Shown here: piece after piece, positions 32,438-43,823 of the stretch
How positions within the stretch are numbered: position 1 is the stretch's first letter
Layout: each line of letters opens with the position of its first letter
NCBI RefSeq assembly: GCF_947179515.1
Contig: NC_067488.1
Location: forward strand, 35,865,842 to 35,929,841
Reading direction: 5' to 3'
Length of the DNA: 64,000 nucleotides
Source of the DNA: Apodemus sylvaticus
Lineage: Eukaryota; Chordata; Mammalia; Rodentia; Muridae
The notes under the pieces: generated by a model
Seen by the model: the letters and a program-made list of their open reading frames with translations, nothing else
What the model was told of the DNA's origin: nothing
The model's database searches: none
Program-made: the position numbers and the translations under genes

Positions 32438-32798
32438 TCTCTTCTCTTCTCTTCTCTTCTCTTCTCTTCTCTTCTCTTCTCTTCTCTTCTCTTCTCTTCT
32501 CTTCTCTTCTCTTCTCTTCTCTTCTCTTCTCTTCTCTTCCCTTCCCCTCCCCTCCCCTCCCCTCCCCTCCCCTCCCCTCCCTTCCCTTCTCTTCCTCTCT
32601 CTCTCTTTCTTTCTTTTTAATATTTTTTCTTTATTTTATATATGTGAGGACGCTGTTGCTGTTTTCAGACACACCAGAAGAGAGCATCAGAACCCATTAT
32701 AAATGGTTGTGAGCCACCATGTGGTTGCTGGGAATTGAACTCAGGACATCTGGAAGTGTAGTCAGTGCTCTTAACCACTGAGCCATCTCTTCAGCCCC
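32438..32798 (-). mobile_element. B2 SINE with expanded (CTTCT)n tail
   Basis: Antisense B2 body at about 32618-32798 ('cacaccagaagagagcatca', 'gccaccatgtggttgctgg', 'agccatctcttcagcccc'). The flanks ATGCTGTCTTT (32427-32437) and ATGTTGTCTTT (32799-32809) are an 11-bp duplication with one mismatch. The duplication encloses the 32438-32616 CTTCT/CCCTT tract, so this ~180-bp pentanucleotide repeat grew from the B2 tail. Confidence 0.8.
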
Positions 32799-32809
32799 AT
32801 GTTGTCTTT

Positions 32810-33857
32810 CTAAGGGATATTTTCTTTGAGTGTCTGGCTGGTAGAAACTTTGGTAGAACAAGTAGGCTGGTTGGTGGGCAGAGAGGTATTTTTTTAGTGC
32901 CTGCATCTCTGCTCAGTGAAATGACACTATCTTCTTTTCTAATGATGCCTCCCCAGTAGCAACATAGGTGAATTTAGAACACTCTAAATGAGAAGAGTTA
33001 GATAAAACAGCAGTTCTTGCATATGTGCACCTACAGGTCCCTGAGTATAATCTTGCTGTGACCTTAAGTGCAAAGGTGATTAATTCCAAGTAGTCAGCTA
33101 GATTGTCACACTTGTCTTTCATGACCATAAACAGATACCTGGTGACACCCAGCTGCAGAAGGATGGCCCTTGAAATCTGTAGATACCAGCACTCAGGGTC
33201 ACAGTGAAATGATTTGGGGTAGGTATCAATCAGTAGTGTCTAGAGCTATAATAGGTGCAGGAGATAACGCCAACACCACTCAGTGTCAAGAATTATTCAT
33301 AGCAAATTCCATTAGCGTGGGTTGAGGGAAACACGACTTGAGGCAGAAAAAGAATGTGGCAGGTGCCAGGCTGTTCGTTATTCATGCCCTCTTGTCCTCG
33401 TCCCCTCCTACAAAGGAGTGCACAGGCACCCATGGTCTCCATTGCTACTCTTCTGGGAAGGTGACAAAAAATATGTTGATTGTCTTGTGTGCTCATTTCT
33501 TTAATAAAATATAAGATGCTCTGAAATCACGAAATGACAGCTTCTTGCAAAACAATGAAAGCTTTAAGAATTCATTCATCCAGAATCATTGGGAAAGCTG
33601 TAGTGGCCATGTGTGCTGGCCATCTGCCACCTGCCCAGACTTGACGTTCTCTGTGGCGGGCAGAGGATCCTACACACAGTGTGACTATCACCCTCACAGA
33701 GTGCACTACAGAGTCTAGCTTGAGTTCTGACTCCTACACTGTATTGAAGCATTTGCTGCTCCCTCCTGTCTCCATGTGCCTCAGACCCATGGGCAGTTGT
33801 TGCCTCTTTGATACGATCCACCAAGTGTTCCTTGAACTACCTAAAACCTGAAAAAAG
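32810..33857. other. Unique sequence, no gene seen
   Basis: About 1 kb with no recognisable repeat or supported exon. Confidence 0.4.
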
Positions 33858-34236
33858 GTAGTGGTTTGAATGTGTACAGCGTGCATAAGTTCATATGCTT
33901 GACTACTCGGTTCCCAGTTGGTAGAACAGCATCAGTACCACATGTTTGGGAAGAGGTAGAAGGCCTTGTTGGGGGGAGGGGGAGATGTGTCACCAAGGGT
34001 GGGCGTTTCAGTTTTAAAAGACTGGAGGACTTGCCTGTATCTTTCTTTCTGCCCAGTGGTTGTGTCTCAAGAGTGTAGCTCTCAGCTAGTGACCCAGCAC
34101 ATATCTGGTGCCATGCTCCCTGTCGTGATGCTCACGGGCTCTAACCCTCTGAAACTCTAAATCTCCAACAAACCCCTTCTTCTATAGATTGTACTATTCA
34201 TGGTGTAGGATCACAGTGATAGAAAGTAACCAACAT
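33858..34236 (+). repeat. Rodent LTR-type repeat, sense
   Basis: 'Tagtggtttgaatgtgtaca', 'ggttcccagttggtagaaca', 'ggtgggcgtttcagttttaa', 'ccctctgaaactctaaatct' and the end 'gatagaaagtaaccaacata' follow a common rodent LTR-type repeat from end to end. Diverged. Confidence 0.65.
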
Positions 34237-34309
34237 ACCCTGTTAGCCATGTTTTTCATCACCAAAAGTGGGCTCTGTGCTGGTTGAAGTGGCCAGGGCA
34301 CTAGAAGCA

Positions 34310-34470
34310 GGCAGGATCCAGCTGTGCATTCATCCAACCAGTTTACTCTGTGACCACAGAAAGTTAATCACCCGAATTCTCCATTCGGTTCTTTACAGCA
34401 TCAGTACCACATAAATGATTCTCCTCAGCCTCCCAGGGATCTTGTGAGGAGTCACTCCAGCACAGGTTGT
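34310..34470 (+). repeat. MIR SINE fragment, sense
   Basis: 'Tttactctgtgaccacagaa' and the following text, including 'agggatcttgtgaggagtca', follow the MIR core order with many changes. Confidence 0.5.
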
Positions 34471-34924
34471 GTAGGCATCCCAAGCTACATGTGGGTTTTA
34501 TGTGTGTTGGTACTTGGTTCCTCTACACACCTCCAGATCCAACTTGTGGTCCACAAGCCACATGGGCCCAGGGACAGCTACAGAGGGAAGTCATCAATAT
34601 ACGCAGAACATGAAATATTTTTTCCCATTTGTTCTGCAACTTGATTGTGCAGATTTTGAGTGTGAGCACAGGAAGTGGCAGTGTCATGTCACTATATCAA
34701 AAAGCTGACATTGGACCCATGACGCCAGAAGTCACACTTTCAGGCAGCTCATGGAAACCTTCCATTACGCTGAAGAACAGAGCAGAGCCCAGGGAAGCTC
34801 TCCACCTCTTAGAGTCCTGAGTGGATGTCAGTTCACATGGGAGTCATATGCTGATTTATTTGTTTAATAAATACTTAAATAATGCTTATCAGTGCTATTT
34901 GGGGCTATTCACAAATATTAGCGC
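34471..34924. other. Unique sequence, no gene seen
   Basis: Nothing recognised except an A/T-rich patch at 34850-34890. Confidence 0.35.
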
Positions 34925-35145
34925 CTTTTCTTGTGTGTGTTTCTGGAAATTGTACCAAGGGGCTTCAGACATGTGAGGCAAGCACTCTCCCAGTGAATTA
35001 CCTCCCCCCACCCCCATCCCTTTTGTATTTTATTTTGAATTAGAGTTCTATTAAGCTGCTTAGGCTGGCTTTGAACTCTTGTGACCCTTCTGTCTCAGCT
35101 GCCTCAGTAGTTTAGATGCAAGCAGGTGCAGCAATATTAGCTTAT
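34925..35145 (-). repeat. B4-type (ID+B1) SINE, antisense
   Basis: An ID-like half ('catgtgaggcaagcactctc', 'ccagtgaattacctcccc') precedes a B1-like half ('aagctgcttaggctggcttt', 'ctgtctcagctgcctcagta'). This composite is the B4 layout, reversed. Confidence 0.55.
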
Positions 35146-35181
35146 GCAGAAACTTTGGAATGTTATCTGCCACTAGCCACA

Positions 35182-35535
35182 TGTCTTAGTTAAGGTTTCT
35201 ATTGCTGTAAAGAGACATCATGACCAAGGCAACTTTTGCAAGGACGACATTTAATTGGGGCTGGCTTACAGGTTCAGAGGTTCAGTCCATTTTCATCAAG
35301 GCAGGAAACACATCAGCATCCAGGCAGGCATGGTCTGTTGGGAGCTGAGATTTCTACATCTTGTTCTGAAGGCAGACAGGAGAAGACTACTATCTTTCTG
35401 GCAGTTAGGAGGAGGGTCTCAAAGCCCACCCTCACAGTGGCACATTCCCTCCAACAGGCCACACCTATTCTAACAAGGCCACACCTCCTAATAGTGCCAC
35501 TCCCTTCCTAGGATAAGCATATTTAAACCACCACA
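35182..35535 (-). mobile_element. Solo LTR, TG...CA, CCACA duplication
   Basis: Begins TGTCTTAGTTAAGG and ends CCACCACA. It is flanked by CCACA at 35177-35181 and 35536-35540. The text ('agacatcatgaccaaggcaa', 'agggtctcaaagcccaccct', 'acacctcctaatagtgccac') is a common rodent LTR in antisense orientation. The right flank is CCACA-rich, so the exact end may be off by a few bases. Confidence 0.7.
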
Positions 35536-35540
35536 CCACA

Positions 35541-36390
35541 CTTTATTAAAAAAGAGGCAGAAAGTTATACCTATATAACCTGTGTAGCTACAGGAATAAA
35601 GAGGCAGACCTGATCAACTGGCTTTGGACTTTGCCTAGAGTTACCATCTCGGTCTTTGTTTTGTGATACCCCTCAATTTCCCTTCACAGCAACCAGAAGT
35701 TCAGCATCTCCCTCCCCAGCTTCTCTTTGCCTCCATCCCTTCTCCATTCTCTTCTTCTTTTACCCTCCCCTCTTGGGCCATCATAATGAAAAAGGGGGGA
35801 GGTGACATTTTCACGGGGCTCTGCCATATCTTTTGAGTTTCCTTTATAAAGGAGGAGAGGAGGAATGAGAACAAGTTGGAGCTCATGTTCCTGGGTTGAG
35901 CGCTGCTCAGTGCATCTCTTGGCATTCTCTCCCAAGATCCTATAGGGTGGTGGTAGTGGCAGGGAGTTCCTCCTGGGGTCCCCGTGGATTCAAAATTGTC
36001 TTTTGAGATACCTACATAGCCTCAGACAGGTTTACTATGTCTCATTAAGCAGGAGCAGGACAAGTGTTTGAGGTTGTCATGATAGAAGGGGCGGAGCTAT
36101 GGGAATCTGGGTGGAAAAGAGGCTAAGGAGTAGAGACCAGGTAGACTGTGAAGAACTGAGGATTCCAGGATAGCTGGTGAAATCATTCACCTGAATCTTG
36201 TGGCTTTAGGGGCTTAGCAATAACAGGTCTAGCTTTTCTAGGAGCATTGGTCCTGACAGCACCATGGAGGAAGAAAGTTCAGATTATCTCCAAGCCAGTC
36301 AAAGGAAGCAAGACCAGTTCATGAGCCCCATGCTTCAGCTCTTCCTACATCTGTTGCACATCTAGAAGTCCAGACCCCTGGTAGGTCACT
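35541..36390. other. Unique sequence, no gene seen
   Basis: About 850 bp with no recognisable repeat or supported exon. A pyrimidine-rich patch lies at 35703-35775. Confidence 0.4.
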
Positions 36391-36792
36391 GTCTTAGTCA
36401 GGGTTTCTATTCCTGCACAGACATCATGACCAAGAAGCAAGTTGGGGAGGAAAGGGTTTATTCTTCTTACACTTCCACACAGCTGTTCATCACCAAAGGA
36501 AGTCAGGACTAGAACTCAAGCAGGTCAGGAAGCAGGAGCTGATGCAGAGGCCATAGAGGGATGTTTCTTACTGGCTTGCTTCCCCTGCCTTGCTCAGCCT
36601 GTTCTCGTATAGAACCCAAGAATACCAGCCCAGAGATGGTACCACCCACAAGGGGCCCTCCCACCATTGATCACTAATTGAGAAAATGCCCCACAGCTGG
36701 ATCTCATGGAGGAGGCACTTCCCCAACTGAAACTCCTTTCTCTGTGATAACTCCAGCCTGTGTCAAGTTGACATACAAAACCAGCCAGTACA
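36391..36792 (-). mobile_element. Solo LTR, TG...CA, 6-bp duplication GTCACT
   Basis: A 402-bp copy of the 13642-14041 LTR in the opposite orientation. It runs from TGTCTTAGTCAGGG to GCCAGTACA and is flanked by GTCACT at 36385-36390 and 36793-36798. By eye the two copies agree at roughly nine bases in ten, including the 3' AATAAA. Confidence 0.85.
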
Positions 36793-38186
36793 GTCACTAA
36801 AGTGGGGGCTGCTAGTCCTGAGGTGTGAGCTTTAGAGTCCCTTTATCAGTGGATGTCCCCTTTTTCAAAATGGCCCATTAAATGTTAGCAATTTCCCTCA
36901 TTTGCCTTATTGTAAAATAGGTTAACTGAGTACCCAAGACATTTGGAAATGATTGATACAATGTGCAGTTCTGTGGGTAATAATCTCCAGGACCTTCAAG
37001 GCCAGTAGAGGAGGCTGTTGGAGGTACTGAGCATCTTTGATAACTTTATGCTCTTCTTAGGTTCCAAGCGCAGTTCAATGGGGGAACCACAGACACAATG
37101 CACTGAATCTTCCCTGCAGACCCGGGACAGAGAAATTGCCATGAATTTTTAGACAATGAAAACTGTGTCTTGGAGAAGTTTGGGGTCTTTCCTTATGTCA
37201 TGCAGGTGACAAAGAGTGGAACAATGACTACAGGCCAAACTCCTGATAGTGGAGTCATGCTTTAGGCTTCTCTTTGCCTTTAAAAAGTGCCGGTTTATAA
37301 TTTAGCCTGAAGGATAAATTGAAAACCTATTGCAGAAGGCTACAGGGTGAGGTTCTAGACCATCCATTACCCTAGGATTCCTCCTGTGCCAGGAACTTCA
37401 CACTTTAAAACTGGGCTCAGCTACATTCTGGTTCAATGACCCTGAGGCAATCGTTACTGAGGGTTCACATCATGAGCCTCTGTCTTTTATCAGCAAAAAG
37501 ACGAAAGCCTTTCCGTACAAGGTCAGGAGCACAACCCTGCAGCTCCAAGATAACCTCCAACTCAAGCCAGGAACCCCAGGAACTCTGCCAATATCTCCGC
37601 CAACATCCTCCCTTTCCCCTACTGAACTTCTGAACTTCCCCTGATATTACCCTACAACTGATCTCCCCCCTTCCAAATTCCTCAGCTATGACCTTTTCCT
37701 GCACATTCCCTGGTTGTTGGGAGCTTTGCCTTCTCTTCATTGGCTTGTGTCCATCCTGTCCTGGAGTTTCTATGTAGCTGGCTATGAATTTACCTCCTAC
37801 AAATAGCCCAGAGCACAGTCACCTCCTAACACATGCTAGTCTCACAGGTAACCACCAGCAGAAACAGCATAAAGACAGGAACTCCTTCATCTAAGCATTT
37901 GGTAACTATTCAGGATTTAGGTTTGATTGGTAGCCAAGTGTGTGCCTGAACTGCCCTCCATGAGGACAATGGGAGAGGGTTGTATATACATACTTACATA
38001 CACATACACACCCACCTATCCCCCACACACACCCTCTGTGTGGAGTCTAAAGTGAACTTCAGGGGCTGGTCTTACAAAGAGAACATAGCCCTCCTGCCCT
38101 AATCTCTGGCCTCATCACAACTCTTGCAAAGCCCCAAGCAAACAAATTAGCCACCTGAGGAACATTTTTAATGAATATACCCTTGT
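36793..38186. other. Unique sequence, no gene seen
   Basis: About 1.4 kb with short open frames only (for example 37465-37740 minus), none with domain support. Confidence 0.4.
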
Positions 38187-38220
38187 ATTTGTTTGTTTGT
38201 TTGTTTGTTTATTTATTTAT
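38187..38220. repeat. (GTTT)n(ATTT)n microsatellite
   Basis: Two adjoining tetranucleotide tracts, the same composition as at 22469-22521. Confidence 0.9.
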
Positions 38221-38305
38221 AGGGCTGGTAGCTCAACAGAAAAGGCAAGTTGGCAGGCTCAAATACAAAAAGGATATGGGTGTTTGCTTTTTCTATTCCT
38301 CCTGC

Positions 38306-38308
<3 letters not shown>

Positions 38309-38345
<37 letters not shown>

Positions 38346-38460
38346 AGAGACACACACACAAACATACATGCACACACACGCACGCATGCACGCACGCACG
38401 CACGGATGCACATACATACTCACGCTCACACGCACCCAGGCACACATGCACACAGGCACA
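38309..38460. repeat. CA/GCAC-rich simple sequence
   Basis: A pure CA tract (38309-38341) is followed by CA-, GCAC- and CGCA-rich simple sequence to about 38460. Frames through it encode long Thr-His-type strings that are not real proteins. Confidence 0.9.
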
Positions 38461-38936
38461 TGGAAGAGGGTGTGGTGCAAACCACTGGAAGGAGTCTACC
38501 TGCTGCTGTGTCAGCATGCACAGGAACATCTACTCTGATAGCATTCTGTGTGATGGACAGATGTGCCACGGAGAAGAAGAAGACAACAGAGGCTGATATG
38601 CCCTTACCTCCGTATAGACACAGGCGGATAAACAGTCAGTATGTGACCTTCAGGTGAACAAGTTTCTGGTTGGTGGGCTGAGCTCACACAGGCATGTGGC
38701 AGGGCTACACACTCTTTGACAGTAAACCTATGGACCATTTTACCAAGGAGTACCATTAAAGCAAGTCCAACGAGACCTGATGAAATCAGATCAGCAGACA
38801 CCCTTGTCTTGTTATGGGTTATAGGATTCATGGTGTGTTTGGGGAGATGCATTTATGTGCAAATAACATGTGGGCCTCACTAGACGCAACCCTAGCACTC
38901 ATCCTTGCCCATCTTGGTAGAGTCTTTCTTTCTTGT
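38461..38936. other. Unique sequence, no gene seen
   Basis: No exon or family recognised. The poly-T run begins at 38937. Confidence 0.35.
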
Positions 38937-39150
38937 TTTTTTTTTTTTTTTTTTTTTTTACAAAAACAATTGTTGCATGTATGTATGTATGCATGTATGT
39001 TTGTATGTATGTATATAAAAGGAAGAGTGTATAGGCCATGGCATATGTGTAGGGTCTGTTCTTTCCCTTCCACTGTGCAGATTCCAAGGATTAAAGGAAG
39101 TTTTGTTAGTATTGGCAGGAAGCACTCCACCCACTGAGTCACATCATCAC
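38937..39150 (-). repeat. Diverged SINE with poly-T and GTAT tail
   Basis: A 23-T run, a (GTAT)n stretch (38977-39014) and 'cagattccaaggattaaagg' close to 'cactccacccactgagtcac' suggest an antisense B4-type SINE. Poor conservation. Confidence 0.4.
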
Positions 39151-39171
39151 TCCCTATTTTGAGAATTGTTT

Positions 39172-39235
39172 ATTTTTTAAGTATTGTTTTCATCTTATGT
39201 GTATAGGTGCTTAGCCTGCGCGCGTGCGCGCGCGC

Positions 39236-39290
<55 letters not shown>

Positions 39291-39428
39291 GCCTGTGAAG
39301 GCCAGAAGAGGGTGTTACATTCTTGGAACTGGAGTTACAGATGGTTGACACCTGCCAAATGAGTGTTGGGAACTAACCCCAGATCCTTTAAACAAGCAAC
39401 CAGTGCTCTTAATCACTGAGCCATTCTA
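39172..39428 (-). repeat. B3-type SINE, antisense, with CG/TG tract
   Basis: A 72-bp alternating CG/TG tract (39217-39288) lies within an antisense SINE: 'gaaggccagaagagggtgtt', 'actggagttacagatggttg' and 'ttaatcactgagccattcta'. The layout matches a B3-type element. Confidence 0.65.
39217..39288. repeat. Alternating CG/TG tract (72 bp)
   Basis: Strict pyrimidine-purine alternation: a CG-rich head (39217-39238) followed by TG. Such tracts can form Z-DNA. Confidence 0.9.
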
Positions 39429-39784
39429 GAAATTCTTTAGGGATTATCCCTTCCTTTTCCTCTCTTATCCCAATAGACAAATGCCCTTCCCTTCCTGGCT
39501 ATCCTCCTTCAGCCACAACTTACTATCTTCCTAGGGTGTGGGGGTGTAAGACAGCTTGACAAGCACCAGCCTGTGAAACAGGAGGGAAATAGAAACCTAC
39601 CTCATTGCATTGCTAGGCAAGAATTGGAAAGCATCCATTTTAGTCACACCATCCTCTGGATGGAGAAATGACCTATGTAAAAGAATGTTCCAGAATATGG
39701 CTATAAGCAGAGTTAGAATCTGCGCCTTGTGATACTTTGGATAGTCTTAAGGATGAGATGAGAGCAGCCTGCTTGGTTCAGGTT
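39429..39784. other. Unique sequence, no gene seen
   Basis: No exon or repeat recognised. Confidence 0.35.
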
Positions 39785-39900
39785 CCATCCTGCTCCAACC
39801 TGGCTTGGTGACCTAAGGGAAATTACTGAATTTCTGTGGGCCTTGGCTTCCCTTTCCTATGAATGAACAAGAACACTGCCAAATTAATGTGTGGAGTCAC
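39785..39900 (+). repeat. MIR SINE fragment, sense
   Basis: 'Tggcttggtgacctaaggga', 'aattactgaatttctgtggg' and 'ccttggcttccctttcctat' follow the MIR core order. Confidence 0.65.
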
Positions 39901-40324
39901 GTCTTAAGACAGATGATCCCAGCCCCACATGCAGAGACACATTGCAGAGTCACAGGTAAGTGTAGCCTGCATCTACCACCCCAAGCACATCAGATTGGCA
40001 TCAACCTCACGTCCTAATTATGTCTTTTTAAAGAAATGGCTGCAGCAAATTCTGTAGTCACTCTGACGCGGTACTTACTGTGTCATCTCGGAGAACTTCC
40101 CTGTCTGTGACCCGCTGTCTGCTCGAATGGCTGAGCAACTTATCCATGCAGCCTGCCCAGCAAGCCTGAGTCTGGAAAGTTGGCAGGGCCGTTGCGTTGG
40201 ACAAGAGGTAATGCAGTGAGAGGACTTAGTCTAGGAGTCTGTTGCCTGTCGGGCCAGTTTTTAGGGATACACCTGCTTCTCGCCTACAAGTGAAGTGGGG
40301 AGAAGCATCTTTGTGGCCCAGCAT
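39901..40324. other. Unique sequence, no gene seen
   Basis: No exon recognised. The left part of the following ID-like fragment may begin slightly earlier than 40325. Confidence 0.35.
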
Positions 40325-40405
40325 TTTTACAATGTGGGGGATAAAATCCAAGCTCTCACTTATGCTAGACAAGTGCTCTACAGCAGTGTTACACCCCAGC
40401 CCTAC
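40325..40405 (-). repeat. Diverged ID-type fragment, antisense
   Basis: 'Atgctagacaagtgctctac' and 'tgttacaccccagccct' are an antisense ID/B4-type SINE end, with changes. Confidence 0.5.
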
Positions 40406-41402
40406 TGTGTGCGTGTTGGTTCCACGGAGAATTATAATCATCACTTTATAAAGCCAGCTCTCACGTCTATCCACTCGACTCCTTTGTGCTTTCCTCCATA
40501 CATTTCCACATATCTTTCCAGGTTGGCTATCCTATTATTTAAAGGACACTAAATAGTGTTTATGCTATTTTATGTTTCTGTCATTATATGTTTATGTTGT
40601 TTTATGTTTCTGCTTTGATTGTCCTAAAAATCATTTTTTTTTTGCTCCATTCTTTTTTTAAGATAGTCTCAGTGCCTATGTAGAATTCCAGGAGGCAAAT
40701 ATTTCCTTAATGTATTTTGAGGATGTCCTTCCATTGTCTCTTGGTTCATGTTGTTTCTGTTTAAAAGTAAGCTGCCTTAGGTACAAATGCAGTTTAATGG
40801 CTTTCACAAACTAAACATGCTAAGAGTAGCAACAAGTTGAAGGTAGACATGCCCTACTACACACACCCAGAACCTCTTTCCTAACACTATCAGCGCAAGC
40901 TGGCTTTTAATTCTTTTCTGTGCTCTATTTGAATGGAGTCACAGAGAACTTGTGTTGGCTCCTGTTCAGAATGTCTGGGAGGACTGTCCCTGAACCTGAT
41001 CTTGCAGCTATAAGAGACTGCATTCTCAGTGCTGAGCATTGTTCCATGATAGGAGGCTCTACAATTCACTTACTTACCTCGGATGGGCATTTGGTCAGGG
41101 CCACTGGTGCTAAGAGTATTCCAGTACATTACATGGCTAAGCAAGGCATCTGGCTCCATGCATCCACAAAAATGCACATGTTCAGCCTTTGTCAACTAGT
41201 TAGCTGAAGACAGTGGTTGTGATTTCCAGCTGCACTAGTGTGAGTGATCTGTTTCGTACCATGCTGACCAATAAACTTTGTTTTTTCATCTCTGTCATCC
41301 TGGGGGATACTCATTGCTGAAACCCCAGGCCCATGAGACTCACAGACCTCAGAGCAGAGGCATAAGGCAGTAAGGCATGCAGAGGGCAGATACAGTAGTC
41401 TT
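40406..41402. other. Unique sequence, no gene seen
   Basis: A 95-codon plus-strand frame at 40920-41207 shows no domain. Nothing else recognised. Confidence 0.4.
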
Positions 41403-41520
41403 GTCTCTGTTTTACATAATTAAGGGAGAACCTCTGAGAAACTCCAGGGACTTGCCAATGGCTGCTAAGCTAGCAGGAGACAGACTGTAGTCCAGATTAT
41501 TTTGCTCTACCCCTGAGCCT
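41403..41520 (-). repeat. MIR SINE fragment, antisense
   Basis: 'Ctgttttacataattaaggg', 'cagggacttgccaatggctg' and 'agactgtagtccagattatt' follow the reverse complement of MIR, with many changes. Confidence 0.5.
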
Positions 41521-41652
41521 CAGAAAACCATACTAGAGGCTCCATGTTCTCTTCTGGTGCAGCATGCTGCCTGCTTCTCTTGAATCCCCATGTCTAACTT
41601 TAGGTATTGTCTTTGGGTCTTTTGTTCTGCACATGCATGCATGTGACACCAC

Positions 41653-41695
<43 letters not shown>

Positions 41696-42007
41696 AACAA
41701 ACACCACCACTAACACACCATGGAAGGATGGAAAGCAGAACATGCACAATTCAGCTTTCAATGATCTTCCTGATTTATACTGATTTACAGGTGAGTCTCA
41801 AGATCAGAGCAGTGACAAGATTTTCCTGAGTTCACAAAACTACCTAGCAACCAGGCAAACTCCTGACCTGCTAAGCTGCTGCTGTCCTGCCTGGCCACTC
41901 CTCTGGTCTCCTGAGAAATGCTAAGGAAAGGGGAAGACAGATTTGTATTTCATATCCTTGACATGAATGGATGTTTGCTTTGAACCATAAGGTAAGTGTC
42001 ATTTCCA

Positions 42008-42042
<35 letters not shown>

Positions 42043-42429
42043 TGTGTACACAAGCAGCTGTGCTGTGGTGGCCCCAGCATATTAAACATTGCTACAGTTC
42101 TTTGCTTCAATTTCAAAACCTTCACTTGAGAAAACCTTGAACACAGATACTGTTATATTTTTCAAATAAACTGATGATTTTGTTTATTTGTAAATGAAGC
42201 ACATACAAATGCATTTATACACACGTGTCTGAGTACTTTAGTCATGTCCCTGTTTTGGGCAGAATAGCGACAGAACTAAAGGATAACATTCGTTGCTCAG
42301 GATATTGTGCTATGAAGGATTCCTAGAACACGAGGAAGCATGTCTGGTTTTAGGTCCAGCATGTGATTAGAAATGGGAGCAGGAAGGATCTTAGATTATG
42401 CTCTGTCTGTATCTGTCTGCTCACTGGCA
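41521..42429. other. Unique sequence with CA and TG tracts
   Basis: A CA tract lies at 41657-41691 and a TG tract at 42009-42048. No exon recognised. The stretch 41780-41880 may be another MIR fragment but is too weak to list. Confidence 0.4.
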
Positions 42430-42557
42430 CATCTACCTACCCACCCATCCACTCATTCACTCATCTACCCATCCATCCATCATCCATTCATCTATTCATT
42501 CATCCATCCATCATCCATCCATCCATCCATCCATCCACCCACCCTCCATCCATCCAA
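42430..42557. repeat. (CATC)n imperfect microsatellite
   Basis: About 128 bp of diverged CATC/CACC/CATT tetranucleotides. Confidence 0.9.
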
Positions 42558-43023
42558 ACTGAGTATCTGACATTCCCTACCCATGACTTGGACAGGGGAC
42601 TTAGGCTTATTGTTCATAGGAATTTGGAGTATTTACTCACAATGTTTTTCCATTCTGTATGGACAGTGCCCTAGCTACATACATGCAGGCGTAGGAACTC
42701 TGAGAAAACAGGGGTTTTCCTTCTTGTGTTAACTTCCATATAGACATTCCCACTATGCTTCCTGGTGAGCAGGAAGGCGGGCTTGGCTTTACTTAAGCTC
42801 AGAGCAGGGAGAGGAAGTTAGCCAGCTTGTCTGACGCTAAAGCTTAGCTAGCAGGACACTGGCATCGTGGTTCCTATTCACTGCATTTGCAATGCTCCAT
42901 CCATTCATCCTTTGTCCCCTCAGGGGTTCAGAGAGCCATCTCCTCTGTGCTGCTCATTGTATGGATGGCAGGGAAGGTAGAAAGATCACCATCCCACCAA
43001 CCCCATTAATTTCTTTTTTCAGG
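42558..43023. other. Unique sequence, no gene seen
   Basis: No repeat or exon recognised. Confidence 0.35.
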
Positions 43024-43061
43024 CTCTAGTGAGACCTTGTCTCAAAAAAAAAAAAGGTGGA
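43024..43061 (+). repeat. B1 3' end fragment
   Basis: 'Gtgagaccttgtctc' followed by an A run is the 3' end of a B1 SINE. The rest of the element is missing, so confidence is low. Confidence 0.4.
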
Positions 43062-43074
43062 AGACACTTTGAGA

Positions 43075-43228
43075 TATGGTAATTTAAATGAGAATAGTCC
43101 CCGTATACTCTTACATTTGAATACTTGGTCCTCAGGTAGTGGAACTGTTTGGGAATGATTAGGAGGAGTTATCATGCTAGAAGAGGTGTGTGACTAGTCT
43201 TTGAGGTTTCAAAAGCTCATGCTGTCCT

Positions 43229-43277
<49 letters not shown>

Positions 43278-43491
43278 CCTCTCTCTTCCCCTTCATACCT
43301 CTGTTTCATGGTTGTGTCTCAAGATATAAGCTTTCAGCCACTGCTCCAGCATCAAGCTCATGTGCTTGCCCCCATGGTCTTTGCCATGATGGTCAAGGAC
43401 TCTGACCTTCTGAAGCTGTAAGCGCCAAATAAACTCTTTCTTCTATAAGTTGTCTTACTTATGATTATTACAACAATAGAAAAGTAAGACA
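43075..43491 (+). repeat. Rodent LTR-type repeat with internal (CT)n
   Basis: 'Ggtaatttaaatgagaatag', 'ggtcctcaggtagtggaact', 'cttctgaagctgtaagcgcc', 'aaataaactctttcttctat' and the end 'aaaagtaagaca' match a common rodent LTR-type repeat. A (CT)n tract (43232-43275) interrupts or expands its centre. Confidence 0.65.
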
Positions 43492-43548
43492 CAAGGAAAG
43501 ATACACAAGATGGTTCTCTGGTATTCATTGATCATGTACACCTACAAA

Positions 43549-43559
43549 ACACACACACA

Positions 43560-43602
<43 letters not shown>
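43549..43602. repeat. (CA)n microsatellite
   Basis: CA tract of about 54 bp with one CGCG interruption. A second short CA tract lies at 43788-43806. Confidence 0.95.
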
Positions 43603-43603
<1 letters not shown>

Positions 43604-43823
43604 ACTTTTAAATGGAATATATCAAACCAACCAAAGAGCCTTGCTTTGGTAGGAAGTGGGAGAAACTTGGTCCTATTTCTGCAGCTGACTTGAGTCCTGG
43701 TAATAGTCTCTAAGGTGTTTCAGGACTTAGAAGAGGCACAGCTGAGAACTTAACCTTGACAGTAAGAAGCAAGATGGGCACACATAAACACACACACACA
43801 CACACATGTGCACACACGCATGT

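Noticed and set aside
32295..32712. 118-135-codon frames rich in Phe-Ser-Leu
   Set aside because: Translation of the (CTTCT)n tract and B2 body.
38171..38657. Frames of 113-141 codons with Thr-His strings
   Set aside because: Produced by CA-rich simple sequence.
42430..42557. CRISPR-like or direct-repeat array
   Set aside because: It is an imperfect tetranucleotide microsatellite in animal DNA with no spacer structure.
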